Below are positions 1 through 7,892 of a stretch of 36,621 nt of DNA, piece after piece; position 1 is the stretch's first letter; the number at the start of each line of letters is the position of its first letter. The notes under the pieces were generated by a model. That model was given only the letters and a program-made list of their open reading frames with translations, searched no databases and was not told the DNA's origin. A program made the position numbers and the translations under genes. The DNA comes from Erysipelotrichales bacterium (GTDB lineage: Bacteria > Bacillota_I > Bacilli_A > Acholeplasmatales > WRBM01). The stretch lies in contig WRBM01000018.1 in NCBI GenBank assembly GCA_009784525.1, positions 1-36,621 of the forward strand. Reading direction: 5' to 3'.

Positions 1-1202
1 GAGTTTCTGCCGACAGAATAATTATGGCTTGTCTCTAGCCAGACCTGAGTCGCATTTTCTCTGCCAAAAGGACCTTCTACAGCGACTGCTCGGGCATGAC
101 CGGAAAATGAGGGGTTATTATGTAAGTTGTAATTTATATTTCCAGCTTGATTAGTTAAAATACCTGAAGATTGCATAATAAGTTCATCATCATTATTAAA
201 TAAAAAACTACTGGCTGTTCCTAGATTATCTGCTTCAAATTGTAACGATCCGTCATTTTTGAACCCATAAAAATTTTTCTGTTTTCTTTCATTAACGACT
301 AAAACATTATTAGTATCATAACTAATCTCTAAGCTTTTTTGATATTTATACTCTTCATCAATTCCCCGAAAAACCCTTCTTACTCTTTGTCTCTCGAACT
401 GATATTTCAAATGTTCTTTCGTGTTATGGTCAACTAGTTCCAGTGTAGTTATATTATCATTAAGTCCGCCTGGCAGATTTGACTCAAGTTCATAATTGAT
501 TGAAGTTTTTTGAATGTATTTTCCTCTATAGTAATATTTGATTTGGGTTAACCTGTTTCTGATATAAGTAAAATGAATTTGATAATCTGTCGTTAGTCCG
601 GTTGAAGAAGTTCTAAAATTAATACAAGTAACTGGTTCACTAATAGAACCTCTAACAAATTCTATTCTACCTCGAAAATGATGATTTGTACCGTGCATAT
701 TACTGACCACAATTGGCGTAGTGCTATTTGGACTGCGTGAAACGGTATAATTAACATTATTAGTTCCTGTTACTAATCTAAGCGTTCCATCTGCGTTATA
801 GGTATAAATGCTTCCATCCGCTTCATGAATCGCAAAGGATGCTGTTTGAATAAGTCGGCTTAAACTATCACTATGGAAAAAGGTTCCTGCCGGATCGCTA
901 TCTTCTCTAACGAAAACTCTTTCTTCTGAAAATGAATTAATTATAATCGAGTTTGTGCCAACAGTTATTTGCACATCTAAATCCAAATTAAAGCCTATCC
1001 CAAAAAAACTAGCTGTTTCATTTCTTTGATGAAGATCAAAAAAAAGTCTAAAGTTAAAAAAATCATCAAACATATTTAAAAGGGGAATATCTAAAAACAA
1101 ATTATTCTGTGCTGCATTTCTTATTGGATTTAAATCTATAATTCCTGTAATACCACCAACTGTATCAGTTAAGTGTCTGGTATTTTTTCTAATCAAAGAC
1201 AT
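1..1202 (-). CDS. RHS/YD-repeat-like surface protein, C-terminus beyond window
   Basis: This is an open frame of 400 codons starting at ATG 1202 and still open at base 1, so the C-terminus is missing. The protein is beta-rich. It has YD/RHS-like stretches such as DGSIYTYNADGTLRLV and SLEISYDTNNVLVV followed by FYGFKNDGSLQFEAD. Near the cut end it has NYNLHNNPSFSG, which resembles the start of the carbohydrate-binding-like domain found in wall-associated RHS proteins. There is no signal peptide; the N-terminus starts MSLIRKNTRHLTDTVGG. It is the last visible gene of the fibre/Mur-ligase operon, 64 bp after the preceding stop, with an AAAGGAG-like ribosome site. RHS-type proteins serve as surface, wall or toxin-delivery scaffolds, but which role applies here cannot be told without the missing C-terminus. 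The assignment is by pattern and is moderately sure. Confidence 0.6.
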   Translation of the reverse strand, partial: MSLIRKNTRHLTDTVGGITGIIDLNPIRNAAQNNLFLDIPLLNMFDDFFNFRLFFDLHQRNETASFFGIGFNLDLDVQITVGTNSIIINSFSEERVFVREDSDPAGTFFHSDSLSRLIQTASFAIHEADGSIYTYNADGTLRLVTGTNNVNYTVSRSPNSTTPIVVSNMHGTNHHFRGRIEFVRGSISEPVTCINFRTSSTGLTTDYQIHFTYIRNRLTQIKYYYRGKYIQKTSINYELESNLPGGLNDNITTLELVDHNTKEHLKYQFERQRVRRVFRGIDEEYKYQKSLEISYDTNNVLVVNERKQKNFYGFKNDGSLQFEADNLGTASSFLFNNDDELIMQSSGILTNQAGNINYNLHNNPSFSGHARAVAVEGPFGRENATQVWLETSHNYSVGRN

Positions 1203-1266
1203 TTAATCTCTCCTTTAAAGAAAATTCCTAAATTATTTTCTTTCATTTTATTTGCGCCTTTCTATT

Positions 1267-2226
1267 TTAATCATGACGGATCGAAATACGGACACTACCA
1301 AGCTCTTCAGTCATAGCGCTATCTTTAAAAACTGGAATACTAGCTATTATCGTTACTCCAAGAATTGATGCAGGTGGGCTATTTAAAAGAATATCTGATT
1401 GACTGATTAAAAGTTTTATTTCCCTTGTGCCATTTCCTGAAACACGATAATTAAAGTGCTGATTAGTACCAATACTTCCTGCCTTAATAAAAATCGGTCT
1501 TCTTTCGCTTTTAACGGTAAAGGTGTGAATTTCTAAAGGGCGCTCTCTTCGAAATACCAATGTTCTATGTCTACTCGTTTGTCCAATTCTTTCACTTAAG
1601 AAATATCTGGTCTCAGGATGAACATAACCACTTTCTAAAGAGTGATTTAAATTACGATCCCCAAACCACTGTCTTGTTTGCGGATAAAATTCTAATCCAT
1701 CTTTAATTTCCGGGGTTAAACCATTATTAAATTCTAATATTTCCTGTCTTTGCGACATCGTAACTGAGTCACGTCTTCCTAACTTACAAAGACTATTACT
1801 ACTACCAACCGCATGATTAAAAGCCCTGTTTATCCTTCTAAGTGTTATGTCTTTAAAATTAATAGAAACAGCTTGCCCGCTAATTGTTAGATAAACAGTA
1901 TAACTAAGACCATGATGAATAGTAATATCCGAAAGATTAAATTCGATTGAGCTTTGGGCAGTATCTAAAAATTCTGCTCTTTTATAAAAGACTTCTGTTT
2001 CATTTTTATTTCTGTTAGTGCCTATTACTTCCAAAACAATCTCTGAGTCTTCAATTGGTCTTCCATGATTAAAATACCAGATAGATCCTTTTAAAACATA
2101 ATTTCCGGCTCTTTGTTTAATAGTTCGAAAAAATTGGTAAGTCGCACCAGCTGGTTTGCTGAATTCTTGAATATTTTCAAAGTTTATCGTTGGTTCGGTA
2201 AAGCCTCTAGCTTGCCAGATACTCAT
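1267..2226 (-). CDS. Unknown beta-rich 319-residue protein of the fibre operon
   Basis: I do not recognise a family. The protein has no signal peptide, no membrane segment and no cysteine pattern. It is rich in alternating hydrophobic/polar strands, which suggests a beta-sandwich or fibre-associated protein. Its start codon overlaps the stop of the Mur ligase as ATGA, and a GGAGG ribosome site lies just upstream, so the two are translationally coupled. The RHS-like gene follows after 64 bp. Its style (short beta strands, TNQHFNYRVSG, few charged helices) resembles the neighbouring 160-residue protein and the N-terminal part of the RHS-like protein. All three may therefore be structural parts of one surface assembly; this is inference from context only. 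Confidence 0.8.
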   Translation of the reverse strand: MSIWQARGFTEPTINFENIQEFSKPAGATYQFFRTIKQRAGNYVLKGSIWYFNHGRPIEDSEIVLEVIGTNRNKNETEVFYKRAEFLDTAQSSIEFNLSDITIHHGLSYTVYLTISGQAVSINFKDITLRRINRAFNHAVGSSNSLCKLGRRDSVTMSQRQEILEFNNGLTPEIKDGLEFYPQTRQWFGDRNLNHSLESGYVHPETRYFLSERIGQTSRHRTLVFRRERPLEIHTFTVKSERRPIFIKAGSIGTNQHFNYRVSGNGTREIKLLISQSDILLNSPPASILGVTIIASIPVFKDSAMTEELGSVRISIRHD

Positions 2227-3572
2227 AGCTTATCCTCCATTTCATCAATTGCGCTTAATATTTCTTCCTTATCTGAAAATAGACTCATTTCCTCGAAACT
2301 ATCTAAAAACTTTTCTCTGTTACCTCTTCCGGCAATATAGATAATATCACCTTCGTTGGCATCCTGAATTGCTTTTTGAATTGCCTTTCTCCTTGATAAA
2401 ATTATTTCATAATCAAAACCTTCTAAATAAGCTGCTTGATAATCTAAAAACTTACTTGCTTTAAAATTAGCATTATTATTAGTTGTCAGATAAACCTTAT
2501 CGGCGTATTGTTTTAAATAAAGAGCCGCTTTTTTGACCGCTGTTACTTTTTCCTGATAAATTACCTCTTCCGGAAATTCCTTGATAAAGGATTTGAAGTC
2601 AACTCCCTCTGCCCCCGCAACGACAAGTAGTTTATTATGATTCATTTTCTTCAATTCTTCCAACTGTGGATTTAAAGTCATACTTAAGATAACCATTCTT
2701 CCCTTAAAATGAATAACTTCTTCACGACCAGGAACTACCGCCTCAGAAAGAAAATCTTTAAAAGTTTCTATCTCAAGTTCATCACACGCTTTAAGAATGC
2801 TTAAAACACAAAGAATGTTTTCCGTGTGAAACGGTAAAATAAGTCTGGAATGTAATTCATGACTAACGCCATTAGCGATAACTTCCATATCAAGTCCTTT
2901 TAATGACTTAAAATAGTTTCTTTCATTTTTCAGAATAAAGTCAAAATCCGACGGCTTATAACCTCTGGTCTGAATTACATGATTTGAACCAAACAATATT
3001 TTTTCATTAGCTGAAATCGTTAAAAGTTCATCCATCATTTCTTTGGTAGTTCCTCTTGTTAAGCCAAAAACTAACTTTTCTCCAAAATTAGACTCTCTTA
3101 AAAAGCGTTTCTTTAAGTTGATATAATAATTAACATCATAAAGCATACTATGGCCAGGCACAATTCCTGTTAAAGCTCTGACAGCAAATGGAAAGTTATC
3201 AACTAGTCCTTTATCAATCGTCGTTTCATTAACTTCTAAGACTAAATAATCAGCGTTATACTCTTCGGCTTCTTCCAAAAATTCCAGAATCGTTTCTTCA
3301 TTATTAATCGCTGTTTCTACTGGCGCATAGGCTTTAAAACTTACCGGACTGTCAACTCCTAAACTTGAATAAAGAATCGATTTTTTGCCTTTAAACTTTA
3401 AGTATTCGTGAACCAGAAAAGCGATTGTACTTTTTCCACGACTGCCTGTCATGCCGATTACTTTAACTCTGTTTAAAGATGATCCCTCCTCAGTAGCGTT
3501 TCTTTGTCTACTCGGATGAATTTTAAGAGTAAGTTCTTTTTTTATTTCTGATAATGTTCTCAAATTAATCAT
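2223..3572 (-). CDS. MurE-like Mur ligase lacking the N-terminal UDP-sugar domain
   Basis: Mur ligases join an amino acid or peptide to a carboxylate using ATP. The ATP-binding P-loop is seen at residues 40-49 (GMTGSRGKST). The central-domain block at 136-154 (GIVPGHSMLYD, then LKK) corresponds to the PDH and carbamylated-lysine region of MurE-type enzymes, with Gly in place of the usual Asp. The C-terminal domain keeps the order of MurE landmarks: PGRE at 281-284, TLNP at 299-302 where AHNP is usual, LTTNNNAN at 361-368, and AGRGNRE at 413-419 where GKGHE is usual. Only about 36 residues precede the P-loop, so the UDP-MurNAc-binding N-terminal domain is absent. It overlaps the upstream gene by 8 bp and the downstream gene by 4 bp. 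It lies among fibre and RHS-like genes rather than in a dcw cluster, so a non-canonical substrate is likely but unproven. Confidence 0.85.
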   Translation of the reverse strand: MINLRTLSEIKKELTLKIHPSRQRNATEEGSSLNRVKVIGMTGSRGKSTIAFLVHEYLKFKGKKSILYSSLGVDSPVSFKAYAPVETAINNEETILEFLEEAEEYNADYLVLEVNETTIDKGLVDNFPFAVRALTGIVPGHSMLYDVNYYINLKKRFLRESNFGEKLVFGLTRGTTKEMMDELLTISANEKILFGSNHVIQTRGYKPSDFDFILKNERNYFKSLKGLDMEVIANGVSHELHSRLILPFHTENILCVLSILKACDELEIETFKDFLSEAVVPGREEVIHFKGRMVILSMTLNPQLEELKKMNHNKLLVVAGAEGVDFKSFIKEFPEEVIYQEKVTAVKKAALYLKQYADKVYLTTNNNANFKASKFLDYQAAYLEGFDYEIILSRRKAIQKAIQDANEGDIIYIAGRGNREKFLDSFEEMSLFSDKEEILSAIDEMEDKL

Positions 3573-4047
3573 CTACTCCTGTCTGTAAGAAAATAAATTC
3601 AAGATCAACATGAATCCTTGTAATCTCAACTTTTCTTTGGGCATTATTAAATATTCTTAAAGGCAACAGCGTTTTAATTCTTCCTGCGGAGGCTCTTTGC
3701 CATAGATGAGTTGATGGCTCAAGTGTAACACTTAAAGTTCTTGTCAGTTGATTAGAGACTTCAATCCGCCAGTCACCTTCTTGATTAACAATTCCACCAT
3801 TAGTATAATTTCCTTGTTCTAAAAACAAATCACTAAACTCATCACTGACTGTAAAGCGAAAGCGTGGAATCGCAGAAGTCGCTGTTTGCACAAAAACCGC
3901 TTTATACTCCGTATCTTTTTCCTGAAGCTGCATAATAATTTTATTGTCTCTAACAACTAAAGGCGCTTTTTTGCCTCTATATAAAAGAACTAACTTCGCT
4001 CCTTCAGGTCTTAGAATAAAGTAATTTGGCTTATATTCTTTTATCAT
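3565..4047 (-). CDS. Unknown 160-residue protein of the fibre operon
   Basis: No family is recognised. The protein is soluble, beta-rich and basic, with no signal peptide. The N-terminal half has short strand-like segments (YFILRPEGAKLVLLYRGKKAPLVV is broken by polar turns), and the C-terminal part ends in FIFLQTGVDD. The start at 4047 is supported by a GAGGAG ribosome site formed by the last codons of the upstream gene, only 3 bp away. The stop lies inside the start of the Mur ligase gene (8-bp overlap), so the two are probably translated together. The small size and beta content would fit a fibre-attachment or baseplate-like part; that is inference from position. Confidence 0.75.
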   Translation of the reverse strand: MIKEYKPNYFILRPEGAKLVLLYRGKKAPLVVRDNKIIMQLQEKDTEYKAVFVQTATSAIPRFRFTVSDEFSDLFLEQGNYTNGGIVNQEGDWRIEVSNQLTRTLSVTLEPSTHLWQRASAGRIKTLLPLRIFNNAQRKVEITRIHVDLEFIFLQTGVDD

Positions 4048-4050
4048 ACT

Positions 4051-4377
4051 TTACTCCTCTTTAGCTATTGAAGCTAATCTTTTATTAAAATCTTTGACTA
4101 TCGACTTATAAAACTCAACTTCCGCTTTTAAATCATTCGTTTTTAAATCCACAATTTTATGAATATAATCAATAATCGGCTCTACTTCATGCGGAATTGT
4201 TGGTTTTATAACTTCACTTGTAATGCCATTTAAAAGACCTAACTCTTCTAAGCTCTGATAATGAGTAATATCCGCATAATCTTTTAATATTTCAACCTGT
4301 GACTTAATATCACTAACCTCAATCCCCAGATTTACTATCTTCTTCGGATCAATCTTTAATAATACATAAAGTTCCAT
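4051..4377 (-). CDS. Unknown 108-residue helical protein
   Basis: No family is recognised. The first residues (MELYVLLKIDPKKIVNLGI) look like a beta strand. The remainder is mostly helical and acidic, with a C-terminal amphipathic helix (LKAEVEFYKSIVKDFNKRLA) that could form a coiled coil. There is no signal peptide or membrane helix. It lies 2 bp after the membrane-protein gene and 3 bp before the next gene. An AAGGAAAGGAAG purine tract just before ATG 4377 serves as the ribosome site. Small helical proteins next to membrane proteins in phage-like operons can be holin partners or tail-assembly proteins, but nothing here proves either role. Confidence 0.7.
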   Translation of the reverse strand: MELYVLLKIDPKKIVNLGIEVSDIKSQVEILKDYADITHYQSLEELGLLNGITSEVIKPTIPHEVEPIIDYIHKIVDLKTNDLKAEVEFYKSIVKDFNKRLASIAKEE

Positions 4378-4379
4378 CT

Positions 4380-4988
4380 CTAATCTTCCTTTCCTTTAAA
4401 CAAAGAAACTAACTCAGCATATATTTTTTCTGTGTTTTTTTCTTCTAAAGCCGTTTCTTCCTCTTCCCTCTTACACTCAACCTTCGGATTAGAAAGTGTT
4501 GTTTTGTACTGTAATATAAGCGTTAATACTAATACTCCTGATAACGATGCAATCGTATAGCCCTTTTCAATCCCAAGATTAACCATTAACTCTGAAACAA
4601 AAGTTAAATCTTTAACTTCCGCAACTGAAACAATTGCCAGAAGGACTACTAAAAATGTATCCACCACTAAATTAATCACATGACATTTTTTTGTTTTCAA
4701 AATACTCATCCCTATTCTCTTACTTTTTTTAACAAATACTTCCTGACTATCTTTTTTTAATGATTCTAGCTTTTTCTTTAAAAATTTCTTATAAATACGT
4801 AAAAATAACAGCTTCAGAATAAAAGCAATTATCAAAACTTGAATTCCATTTAAGACTAAATCATCAAAGAATTTTTCCAGAAAATAATTTAAACTATAAA
4901 GAAAAAACAAAACCAGAATAGCTGTTATAAAACAAAACAGCCATAAAAGACATTTCATGATAACTACTATCGGTTTGATAACTATCAC
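4380..4988 (-). CDS. Multi-pass membrane protein, possible holin-like role
   Basis: The protein has 202 residues and about four hydrophobic segments, near residues 6-32, 43-63, 105-123 and 143-160. A lysine-rich stretch between the second and third segments (KKFLKKKLESLKKDSQEVF) and an acidic charged tail (KREEEETALEEKNTEK) probably face the cytoplasm. No family is recognised. The frame opens with GTG at 4988, with AAGG almost touching it; the alternative ATG at 4958 (MKCLLWLF) has no clear ribosome site, so the start is uncertain by ten residues. Position after the fibre and coiled-coil genes fits a holin or a membrane anchor for the assembly, but it is longer than usual holins and this remains a guess. 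Confidence 0.75.
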   Translation of the reverse strand: MIVIKPIVVIMKCLLWLFCFITAILVLFFLYSLNYFLEKFFDDLVLNGIQVLIIAFILKLLFLRIYKKFLKKKLESLKKDSQEVFVKKSKRIGMSILKTKKCHVINLVVDTFLVVLLAIVSVAEVKDLTFVSELMVNLGIEKGYTIASLSGVLVLTLILQYKTTLSNPKVECKREEEETALEEKNTEKIYAELVSLFKGKED

Positions 4989-4991
4989 ACC

Positions 4992-5303
4992 TTAATTAAG
5001 CATACTTAATTCATTTTTTAAAACTTCAAGAAGTTTAACTAAGCCTTGATCAGGCTTTTTATTCTCATTAGAAAACAAAGATAGCGGATTAATCTCTCTT
5101 TCTAAAAACGAAATCCTCATTCTTAAATCAAGCCTAGTTTTCTCTTTAGCTAAGTCAAAATCATTTTGAGATTTCGTTTCTTGTCTTCCTTTGAAATCTT
5201 GCGTAAAACTTTGTGTTTCCATAAAGTTTGAATCTTGCATCGGTACCGTAGAAATCTTAAGAAGTGAACTTATATCTTCATTTAATTCGGCAAATTTTTT
5301 CAT
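4992..5303 (-). CDS. Small coiled-coil protein, third and divergent fibre-partner relative
   Basis: This 103-residue protein has an unrelated, polar N-terminal half, but its C-terminal half aligns with the two small proteins that follow the tail-fibre genes. RMRISFLEREINPLSLFS here matches EIEIEYLERKLGENFSAFS there, and both end in a K-rich helix closing with LN. The helix around SFLERE is likely to form a coiled coil. No tail fibre precedes it directly, so it may be a diverged or re-used copy of the fibre-partner module. An AGGGGTG ribosome site lies 6 bp before ATG 5303. Function is unknown; homology to its two neighbours is seen directly. Confidence 0.75.
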   Translation of the reverse strand: MKKFAELNEDISSLLKISTVPMQDSNFMETQSFTQDFKGRQETKSQNDFDLAKEKTRLDLRMRISFLEREINPLSLFSNENKKPDQGLVKLLEVLKNELSMLN

Positions 5304-5313
5304 AACTTCACCC

Positions 5314-5622
5314 CTAGTTTAAGTTAGCTAGTTTAGCTTTTAACTTTTCCAACAGTAACTCTCTTTTATCTAAAGTTGTGCTAAAAGCACTAAAATTTTC
5401 GCCTAGCTTTCTTTCCAGATATTCAATCTCAATCTCTAATTGAATTTTTTCTCGCTCTACCCAAAGAAGTTCACTATTATTATGTTTAGACCTTTCTTCT
5501 TCTGATAACATTCTAACGATAAAATTTTCGCCATCAGCTGTAAAAGCTACTTTGTTCTCCCTCATTAAGGGTTCTAACTCTTCACGTGTCATTTCGACAC
5601 CATTATAATAAAACTTAGACAT
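5314..5622 (-). CDS. Small coiled-coil partner of tail-fibre copy 1
   Basis: This 102-residue protein starts MSKFYYNGVEMTREELEP, carries DGENFIVRM in the middle, and has a long C-terminal helix beginning EIEIEYLERKL. It is a clear paralogue of the product of 6475-6789. Its ATG lies 8 bp inside the end of the fibre gene, with a GGTGGAG ribosome site contained in the fibre's last codons, so the two proteins are made in a coupled manner. The order fibre then small helical protein resembles phage tail fibres with dedicated assembly chaperones, but I see no known chaperone family and the role is inferred. Confidence 0.8.
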   Translation of the reverse strand: MSKFYYNGVEMTREELEPLMRENKVAFTADGENFIVRMLSEEERSKHNNSELLWVEREKIQLEIEIEYLERKLGENFSAFSTTLDKRELLLEKLKAKLANLN

Positions 5623-6457
5623 TTCTCCACCCCGTCCAATGCGGACCCTGAGCCATTACGCGATAAACCCAGCCTCTTCTTATTTGAATACTTCCACCAA
5701 ACGGATTAGTTGCGATAATCTCTATAATCCCTCTGTCCGCTCTTAACTGTTGCGCCTCATCGGCAAATGATACTCTTCTTGCATAACAAGTAGCCCAGCC
5801 TCCATTTTCTGGATCTCCTAATAAACCTCTTAGAGGTGTTCCCCATAACTCACCAATACCTGCAGCAGCCGTCTGATTAAAGGAAGTAAGTAATGTAAAG
5901 ATATCTTCTAAGTTTCTTAAATTACCTAGACCATTGACTATTGTGCCTACGCCAACAACATTACCTGCTCCACCTGGTGGAATCGCCCAAACCCCATCGC
6001 CTCTTAAGAAGGCCGAAGGATTAGCTGTTGAAATTAACCTCGCAAGGGGAATCGTTCCATTAGTAAGATTACTAGCGTTTAAGTTTGTGATTTCTGAACC
6101 ATTTCCTCTAAATCTTGCGCGCGTTTCGATGTTTCCTACTGAGAGAATTCCATTAGTTGGCACTCCATCCTGATCACCCCATTGATTACTGACTAAGAGG
6201 TTTCCCAGATTGACGCCTCTTGCGGCACTATTTCCAAACCTGAATCTGCCGGTTTGTTCATGGACACCTAAAAAATCTCCCCAAACAGGCACTTCTATTG
6301 CGGCAGAGCCTCTTGGCATTACAACTTGGCCGTTAAAGGTTTGTCTGCCTTCAAAAGTTTTTTGGCCTGTAATCGTTTGGTTTGTGTTGGTTGTGACTAC
6401 ATTCTCTGGCGTCATACCACCCTCAACGACTATATTTCCGATGATTAACTCTTTCAT
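5615..6457 (-). CDS. Tail-fibre-like protein, copy 1 (280 residues)
   Basis: The layout is that of a phage tail fibre or receptor-binding protein. It has a short conserved head (MKELIIGNIVVEGG), a TITGQKTFEGRQTFNGQV stretch typical of fibre shafts, and a phage-tail repeat segment (ITNLNASNLTNGTIPLARL, then FLRGDGVWA). The C-terminal knob-like domain ends WTGWRNV, as in pyocin-knob-type fibre tips. There is no signal peptide. It shares its head, shaft repeat and last ~75 residues with the protein of 6782-7813 but has a different middle, as expected of fibres under selection for receptor choice. The start at 6457 has a TTGGAGG ribosome site. No head or tape-measure genes are seen in the window, so a prophage, a tailocin or a domesticated surface fibre all remain possible. 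Confidence 0.85.
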   Translation of the reverse strand: MKELIIGNIVVEGGMTPENVVTTNTNQTITGQKTFEGRQTFNGQVVMPRGSAAIEVPVWGDFLGVHEQTGRFRFGNSAARGVNLGNLLVSNQWGDQDGVPTNGILSVGNIETRARFRGNGSEITNLNASNLTNGTIPLARLISTANPSAFLRGDGVWAIPPGGAGNVVGVGTIVNGLGNLRNLEDIFTLLTSFNQTAAAGIGELWGTPLRGLLGDPENGGWATCYARRVSFADEAQQLRADRGIIEIIATNPFGGSIQIRRGWVYRVMAQGPHWTGWRNV

Positions 6458-6474
6458 TTTTCCTCCAATATTTT

Positions 6475-6789
6475 TTAATTATTTTTTTTGGCGAGTTCAG
6501 ACTTTAAATCTTCCAATACTAAACTTCTGATATCAGGCGTTGAACTAAAAGCCCTGAAAGGCTCTGCATTAAGTTTTCTCTCCAGATACTCAATTTCCAT
6601 CTCTAAGCGTATCTTATCCATTTCCATGCGCTTAAGAGTTTCTTTATTCAGCGCAAATCTTTCTTCCTCTGTGATCATTCTGACAATAAAATTCTCTCCA
6701 TCTGGTGTAAGAGCGATTTTTTCTTCTCTCATTAATTGTTCTACTTCGCTATGAGCCATTTCTACACCATTATAAATAAATTTAAACAT
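6475..6789 (-). CDS. Small coiled-coil partner of tail-fibre copy 2
   Basis: This 104-residue protein starts MFKFIYNGVEMAHSEVEQ and is paralogous to the product of 5314-5622 over its whole length, including DGENFIVRM and EIEYLERKL. A longer frame exists upstream, but ATG 6789 is chosen because it carries a GGTGGAG ribosome site, matches the paralogue's N-terminus, and sits in the same 8-bp overlap with the fibre stop. The C-terminal helix ends in lysines and asparagines. The next gene (fibre copy 1) begins 17 bp downstream, so the fibre/partner pair forms a repeated two-gene cassette. Function is unknown; a fibre-specific assembly factor is the simplest reading. Confidence 0.8.
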   Translation of the reverse strand: MFKFIYNGVEMAHSEVEQLMREEKIALTPDGENFIVRMITEEERFALNKETLKRMEMDKIRLEMEIEYLERKLNAEPFRAFSSTPDIRSLVLEDLKSELAKKNN

Positions 6790-7813
6790 CTCTCCACCCC
6801 GTCCAACAATTCTGACCTGCAACATTATATAACCAACCTTTTCTGATTCGATTCCCAAATGGGTCTGTTGCGATAACTTCAATTATGCCTCTATCGTTTC
6901 TTAACTCTCTGTTTTCGGCGCTAAATGATATCCTTCTTGCCTGACAAGTCGCAAATACTCCTATGCCGGGATCTCCTAAAAGAGCAGTTAATGCCGAGCC
7001 CCAAGCCGAACCAACTCCTGTCACTAATAATCTGTGATAGGAATTTAAAGCGTTAAATATCTCTGTCCGCGTTTGCATAGTTCCTAAACCAATCAAATTA
7101 CCATTTGTTTGTGATACACCACCAATACTTACTTGCCCATTAAACTCTGAATTTCCATGAACAACAATCCCGTTATTATATATCTGTCGATCAAGACCTC
7201 CCGGAGTTGCCCAAACACCATCTCCTCTTAGAAAGGTTGTATTGTTCGCTGTACCTGTAGCTAGTCTTTCCCGAGGTACTAGACCACTTGCCAGATTATT
7301 GGCATTTAAGTTTGTCAGTCCAGAACCTGAAGCGTTTGCTTGTTGCAGCCTTTGCCAAGTTGTCCAAGGACCATTATCATTTCTGAATCTTGTATCTATC
7401 TGACCATTGACATAGAATAATTGTTGACTGACAAATAAAGCTGATTCACTCACTAACAATACTCCATAACCATGAGCCGGACTAGAGGGTCCATTTGCGT
7501 GTATATTGCCTGGCCAATTTCCTTGGGCATATGTATAAGTTCCGTTTGCGACTAAATTATTAAAATTCGTTCCTTGACTTATTAGTCCTCTGTTCGTAAA
7601 CAAATTGTTCGGCTGATGAGCAAGCGAATAAACCCTTTGATTATTCTCTCTGATAATTACACTATTTATTTCGCTGGCATTTATTCTGTTAAAGTTTTGC
7701 GTGCCCTCAAAGGTTTTTTGACCTATGATTGTTTGAGTTGTGTTGGTTGTGACTACGTTTTCTGGTGTTCCGCCACCCTCAACGACAATATTTCCGATGA
7801 TTAACTCTTTCAT
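6782..7813 (-). CDS. Tail-fibre-like protein, copy 2 (343 residues), first gene of operon
   Basis: It shares the MKELIIGNIVVEGG head, the TQTIIGQKTFEGTQNF shaft motif, the LTNLNANNLASGLVPRERL phage-tail repeat, FLRGDGVWA, and the C-terminal knob ending WTGWRDV with copy 1. The middle (residues ~45-180) is unique and contains WTTWQRL, a second knob-like segment. The frame extends 20 codons further upstream, but ATG 7813 is preferred: it has AAGGAGAG as its ribosome site, aligns with copy 1, and lies 25 bp after a plausible extended -10. The gene is the first of the minus-strand operon. The protein probably forms trimeric fibres; the receptor is unknown. Confidence 0.85.
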   Translation of the reverse strand: MKELIIGNIVVEGGGTPENVVTTNTTQTIIGQKTFEGTQNFNRINASEINSVIIRENNQRVYSLAHQPNNLFTNRGLISQGTNFNNLVANGTYTYAQGNWPGNIHANGPSSPAHGYGVLLVSESALFVSQQLFYVNGQIDTRFRNDNGPWTTWQRLQQANASGSGLTNLNANNLASGLVPRERLATGTANNTTFLRGDGVWATPGGLDRQIYNNGIVVHGNSEFNGQVSIGGVSQTNGNLIGLGTMQTRTEIFNALNSYHRLLVTGVGSAWGSALTALLGDPGIGVFATCQARRISFSAENRELRNDRGIIEVIATDPFGNRIRKGWLYNVAGQNCWTGWRDV

Positions 7814-7838
7814 ATTACTCTCCTTTTCTTTGTATAAC

Positions 7839-7892
7839 ATCATACCACAGCGACATGGGGCACTTTGGGGCATTATGGGGCAACTTGGGGCA
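7839..7892 (-). promoter_or_regulatory. Extended -10 promoter with four TGCCCCA boxes at 10-bp spacing
   Basis: On the minus strand an extended -10, TGGTATGAT (TATGAT at 7839-7844), lies 25 bp upstream of the first fibre gene. No TTGACA-like -35 is present. Instead TGCCCCA occurs four times, at 7856-7862, 7866-7872, 7876-7882 and 7886-7892, exactly one helical turn apart and covering the -35 zone. The layout suggests an activator- or repressor-controlled promoter bound on one face of the helix. The regulator is unknown. Confidence 0.5.
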
